Source: Myxococcales bacterium
GTDB taxonomy: Bacteria; Myxococcota_A; UBA796; GCA-2862545
Reading direction: 5' to 3'
DNA length: 64,000 nucleotides
NCBI GenBank assembly: GCA_019634415.1
Contig: JAHQVJ010000057.1
Coordinates: 62,001-126,000 of the forward strand
A program made the position numbers and the translations under genes. Shown here one piece after another: positions 61,237-64,000 of the stretch. The notes below the pieces were generated by a model that was given only the letters and a program-made list of their open reading frames with translations, did no database searches and was not told the origin of the DNA. Position 1 is the stretch's first letter. Each line of letters starts with the position of its first letter.

Positions 61237-62372
61237 TGCGTGGAGACGCGAGCGCGCAGGCATGGGCCCTACAGCTGTGGCGGCATGCCGCACCTGCGCA
61301 GGGCAACGTCGCTCTGTCGCCGGCCTCTCTGCGGGTGGCCCTCGACATGACCCGAGCGGGTGCCAGGGGGCGCACCCGCGCCGAGCTGTCGCAGGTGCTG
61401 TGCCTGCCCGACGACGCCGTCCAACGCGTTCCGGCGGCGCTGCGTCAGTGGCTGGATGCCGCGGAATCGCCTGCGGTCGCGGTTCGCTTCGCCAACCGGA
61501 TCTACGGTGATCTGTCCGTGCCTCTGCGGCAGGCCTTCGTCGAGGTCAGCCTCGCCCGCTGGGACGCTGCCGTGGAGCGGTTGGACATTCGGAGCGATCC
61601 CGAGGCCGCCCGGCAGACGATCAACACCTGGGTGCTGGAGCGTACCGAGCGGCACGTCCGCGACCTGATCCCGGAGGGTGGCGTGGACCGCCAGACCCGG
61701 ATGGCTCTGGTCAACGCACTGTACTTCGCGGCCCAATGGCAGACACCGTTCTCCGAGGCCCGCACCACAGCAGCGGACTTCCACGTGGACGGAACACGCG
61801 TTGCTTCGGTGCCCACCATGGCGCACACGGGCTTCTTCCAGTGCGTGGATGCCGGCTCGCACGAGGCGGTTCGGCTGCTCTATGCTGGCGCTCGGTTCGC
61901 GCTGACCTTGCTCGTCCCCAAAGAACGTGCAGAGTTGCTCGCGCTGGAGCGTGCTGTCGATCTTCGGGTGCTCGGCCGGCTGGACGCTCCGGACACGATG
62001 GAGCGTCTGGATCTGCGCCTGCCCAGGTTTCGGCTGTCGGCACCCTCGCTGAACGTGGCCGATGCGCTGAAGGAGATGGGTGCGAAGCTGCCCTTCGATC
62101 CGGAGCATGCGGACTTCACGGAGATGTCCGACCCAGTCGACCCAGCGGATCGCCTGGTGATCGGACCGGTCTACCACCAGGCGTCGGTGGAGGTGGACGA
62201 GCAGGGCACGGTGGCTGCTGCGGGGTCGGCGGTTCTCATGTTGCGTGCGGGCTCGGCACGAGCTGCTGCACCCCGTGTGCTCGCGGTGGATCGACCGTTC
62301 CTGTTCGTCGTCGAGGACGTGGCGACCCACAGCCCCCTGTTCCTGGGCCGAGTCACGGATCCGACGGCGTGA
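61236..62372 (+). CDS. Cytoplasmic serpin (serine protease inhibitor)
   Basis: A 378-residue serpin. Signature parts in order are NVALSPASLRVALDMTRAGARG, LVNALYFAAQWQTPF, the hinge VEVDEQGTVAAAGSAV and DRPFLFVVEDVATHSPLFLGRV. The hinge has small residues after E-x-G-T, as required for inhibitory serpins that trap proteases. The reactive loop lies about between residues 333 and 348 (Arg-rich LRAGSARAAAPR); a trypsin-like target would fit an Arg at P1. No signal peptide is present. Its ATG overlaps the SdpI-like stop as TGATG. Serpins are uncommon in bacteria, and the coupling to an ArsR/SdpI pair is notable. Confidence 0.9.
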   Translation: MRGDASAQAWALQLWRHAAPAQGNVALSPASLRVALDMTRAGARGRTRAELSQVLCLPDDAVQRVPAALRQWLDAAESPAVAVRFANRIYGDLSVPLRQAFVEVSLARWDAAVERLDIRSDPEAARQTINTWVLERTERHVRDLIPEGGVDRQTRMALVNALYFAAQWQTPFSEARTTAADFHVDGTRVASVPTMAHTGFFQCVDAGSHEAVRLLYAGARFALTLLVPKERAELLALERAVDLRVLGRLDAPDTMERLDLRLPRFRLSAPSLNVADALKEMGAKLPFDPEHADFTEMSDPVDPADRLVIGPVYHQASVEVDEQGTVAAAGSAVLMLRAGSARAAAPRVLAVDRPFLFVVEDVATHSPLFLGRVTDPTA

Positions 62373-62378
62373 TCCGTG

Positions 62379-63884
62379 TCACGGTGCGCACAGGGAGGCG
62401 TCGATTCCTGCCGCTGCCACCGCTGCCGGGGAGCGGGGATCGGCAGCGTGTACACCGGCGACATCCACGCGATCGGTGGAGGTCCCGAGCGCCTCGTCGA
62501 TGGCCTCGAGGAAGAAGTCGGCCACCAGCGCGTAGCCCGTGTCGGTGAAGTGCAGGCCGTCGAGGGTGACCAGGCCGCCCCACTGGCCTGGGCCCACGTC
62601 GACGTCCTCCACCACGAGGCGTCCCGACATCAGCTCGTCCACCTGTGCACTCAGCTCCACCACGTGCACGTTGTCGTGGGCCGAGGTGAGGCGGCGCAGC
62701 TCGTCGTTGGCGGCGAAGGTGATGTCGTCCACCTCGCCGATCAGCGCGTCGAACTCCGCGAGGGCTGCGGCGACCGCGGCCTTGGGGTCCACACCATCGG
62801 CCTTGGCCGTCTCGGTGGCTTGGCGGATGGTCCGTGCACGCTTGACCTCGGCCAGGGGCAGCAAGCTCGGCCGCGGCAGTGTGGCCAGGAACACCTCGGC
62901 GCCCGTGCTGGCCAGGCCGTCCACCAGCTCTGCCATGTAGGGGTACAGCTCCTCGGGAGGCGTGGCGTCGCTCGGGTCGATCCCGCCGCCACCCAGGATG
63001 GTGGGGATCAGGTCGTTGCCGTACATGTCGGTGGAGATCACCAGGGTCGGCTCCAGCGACTGCAGCAGCTCCAGCTGGCCGACGACCGGATCGGCCACGC
63101 CCCCGGAGGGCGCGTACACCAAGTGGCTCAGGAACGTGAGCCCGAAGTCCGACGGCCCCTCGACGATGTCGTCGAGATCGAGCCCGCCCACGGCCAGGTT
63201 CTGGACCTGCACGTCCGGATCGAGGCGTGCGTTGCGGTAGCTGAAGCCGGTGCCGTCCTCGTTGGCCAGCCCCGCCAGCACGTCGGTCAGGTTCTCGGTG
63301 ATCGCCTCCGACGCATCGGGGATGTGGCACTCGGGCGGAGGTCCGACGTCGTCGAGCTGCAGTGACGGGATCAGGCCCTCGGGGGGCAGGGGGATGGGGA
63401 AGAAGGCCGACAGGCCGCGAGCCACCTGCAGCGCGGGACTGTGCAGGGTGCCGTGGAAGGTGGGCACGCCGTCTTGCACGCCCTGGGTCAGGCTCGCCCC
63501 CACGGCGAACACGCGCTCGAACCGCGGATCGGTGGGACCCGTGAAGGCGATGGCCTCGTCCACCACGATGGGGGTGCCCTCCTCCTCGAGGAGGAGCTGC
63601 ACCTGGGCGGGGCCCGAAGTGGGGCTTCCCTGCACCAGGAAGGTCAACGTGCCGTCGTCGAGGGCGAGCCTCAGGGCCGGCAGGCCTGCCACGGTGACGG
63701 CGACGCCTTCCAGGTCGTCGGGTAGCGACCCCTCCGTGAGGTCGAGGGCCACCTCGAAGTAGCCCGTGCTCGGGCCTGCGTCGGGCGTGAGCACGAAGGG
63801 GGGGACTTCCTCCGGATCCGACACCAGCTCTTGCGGCTCGGCGCAGGCGAGGAGCCCACACGCTGCGAACCAACCCACTCTCAT
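62379..63884 (-). CDS. Lipid-anchored SGNH/GDSL hydrolase
   Basis: A 501-residue lipoprotein (GLLAC, Cys14). An IPT/TIG-like N-terminal beta domain precedes an SGNH domain with Ser131 in VGASLTQG (block I), YGND (block III) and Asp442/His445 in LDGLHFTDTGY (block V). Family members act as esterases or lipases; an unusual feature is the long insertion between blocks I and III. The ATG at 63884 follows a GGGGGG ribosome site. Its stop is 6 bp from the convergent serpin stop. Confidence 0.88.
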   Translation of the reverse strand: MRVGWFAACGLLACAEPQELVSDPEEVPPFVLTPDAGPSTGYFEVALDLTEGSLPDDLEGVAVTVAGLPALRLALDDGTLTFLVQGSPTSGPAQVQLLLEEEGTPIVVDEAIAFTGPTDPRFERVFAVGASLTQGVQDGVPTFHGTLHSPALQVARGLSAFFPIPLPPEGLIPSLQLDDVGPPPECHIPDASEAITENLTDVLAGLANEDGTGFSYRNARLDPDVQVQNLAVGGLDLDDIVEGPSDFGLTFLSHLVYAPSGGVADPVVGQLELLQSLEPTLVISTDMYGNDLIPTILGGGGIDPSDATPPEELYPYMAELVDGLASTGAEVFLATLPRPSLLPLAEVKRARTIRQATETAKADGVDPKAAVAAALAEFDALIGEVDDITFAANDELRRLTSAHDNVHVVELSAQVDELMSGRLVVEDVDVGPGQWGGLVTLDGLHFTDTGYALVADFFLEAIDEALGTSTDRVDVAGVHAADPRSPAAVAAAGIDASLCAP

Positions 63885-63937
63885 TTGACCCCCCTTCGAC
63901 GTTCGTGTCGCCTATGGTCCCACGAGGGGAGGGGGCT

Positions 63938-64000
63938 GTGCTGGTGTGGTGCGTGGGATGGGCCTTGGCGGCACCGTCGCTGCAGGAGGTGGCGGTGGAG
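63938..64000 (+). CDS. Start of an exported protein (partial, runs off window)
   Basis: GTG at 63938 follows GGGGAGGGGG and opens a frame of 21 codons to the window edge. The peptide VLVWCVGWALAAPSLQEVAVE looks like a short signal peptide with Ala-Ala cleavage. Nothing more can be said because the gene is cut. Confidence 0.5.
   Translation, partial: MLVWCVGWALAAPSLQEVAVE

Overview
The window comes from a GC-rich, gene-dense bacterial chromosome. The best fit is a member of the Myxococcota or a related former deltaproteobacterium. Three signs point there. Many secreted proteins carry Asp-rich DxDxDG...DCDD...PGA calcium-binding motifs (MopE type) or myxobacterial Cys-rich repeats. Several end in a Cys-containing segment, one hydrophobic stretch and an Arg cluster (MYXO-CTERM-like sorting tag). 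There is also a eukaryotic-like Ser/Thr kinase with a PEGA domain. I see no rRNA, tRNA, CRISPR array, transposase or phage module. The window cuts a gene at each end.

Layout. 1-8473: a PAP2-like membrane protein (partial), an M4 metalloprotease, a zinc-ribbon protein, lipoproteins, a di-haem cytochrome and hflK-hflC. 8598-15268: a THUMP/RlmL-type RNA methyltransferase, then two divergent operons (NAD epimerase/P450/sulfotransferase and SDR/sulfotransferase) sharing a 103 bp control region; this looks like a small-molecule oxidation and sulfation locus. 15288-26277: a Ser/Thr kinase, a beta-helix surface protein, Pth2 peptidyl-tRNA hydrolase and exported or lipid-anchored proteins, including a gluzincin-like protease and an L-domain-like repeat lipoprotein. 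26308-26862: the decayed remains of a radical SAM/SPASM peptide-maturase gene. 27027-33963: an FGE-like protein, a four-gene minus operon (PcfJ-like protein, alpha/beta hydrolase, prolyl oligopeptidase, DUF4112) and a bestrophin-like channel. 34114-40989: Cys-rich repeat protein, CE2-like esterase, metzincin, trypsin-like protease. 41013-43813: a LysR/DUF4437 cupin divergon and a free-standing SecD P1-like lipoprotein. 43876-51960: SDR/cytochrome/amidase operon, epimerases, and an HD-polynucleotide kinase gene whose start codon overlaps that of a divergent RNB exoribonuclease. 52074-64000: more surface and lipoproteins, a TAXI-domain membrane protein, a metzincin, an ArsR-SdpI-serpin operon behind a perfect 26 bp palindrome, and a lipid-anchored SGNH hydrolase.

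How it works together. Much of the window encodes an exoproteome: at least five peptidases of different clans, esterases, Ca-binding stalk proteins and surface beta-helices, as expected of a degradative or predatory soil or marine bacterium. Genes are packed tightly: many ATGA/GTGA/TGATG junctions imply translational coupling, and six convergent pairs overlap at their 3' ends. The most promising unusual systems are the P450/double-sulfotransferase locus, the ArsR-SdpI-serpin operon with its operator, and the HD-kinase/RNB pair with overlapping starts. All functional calls rest on reading motifs by eye; no database search was run.
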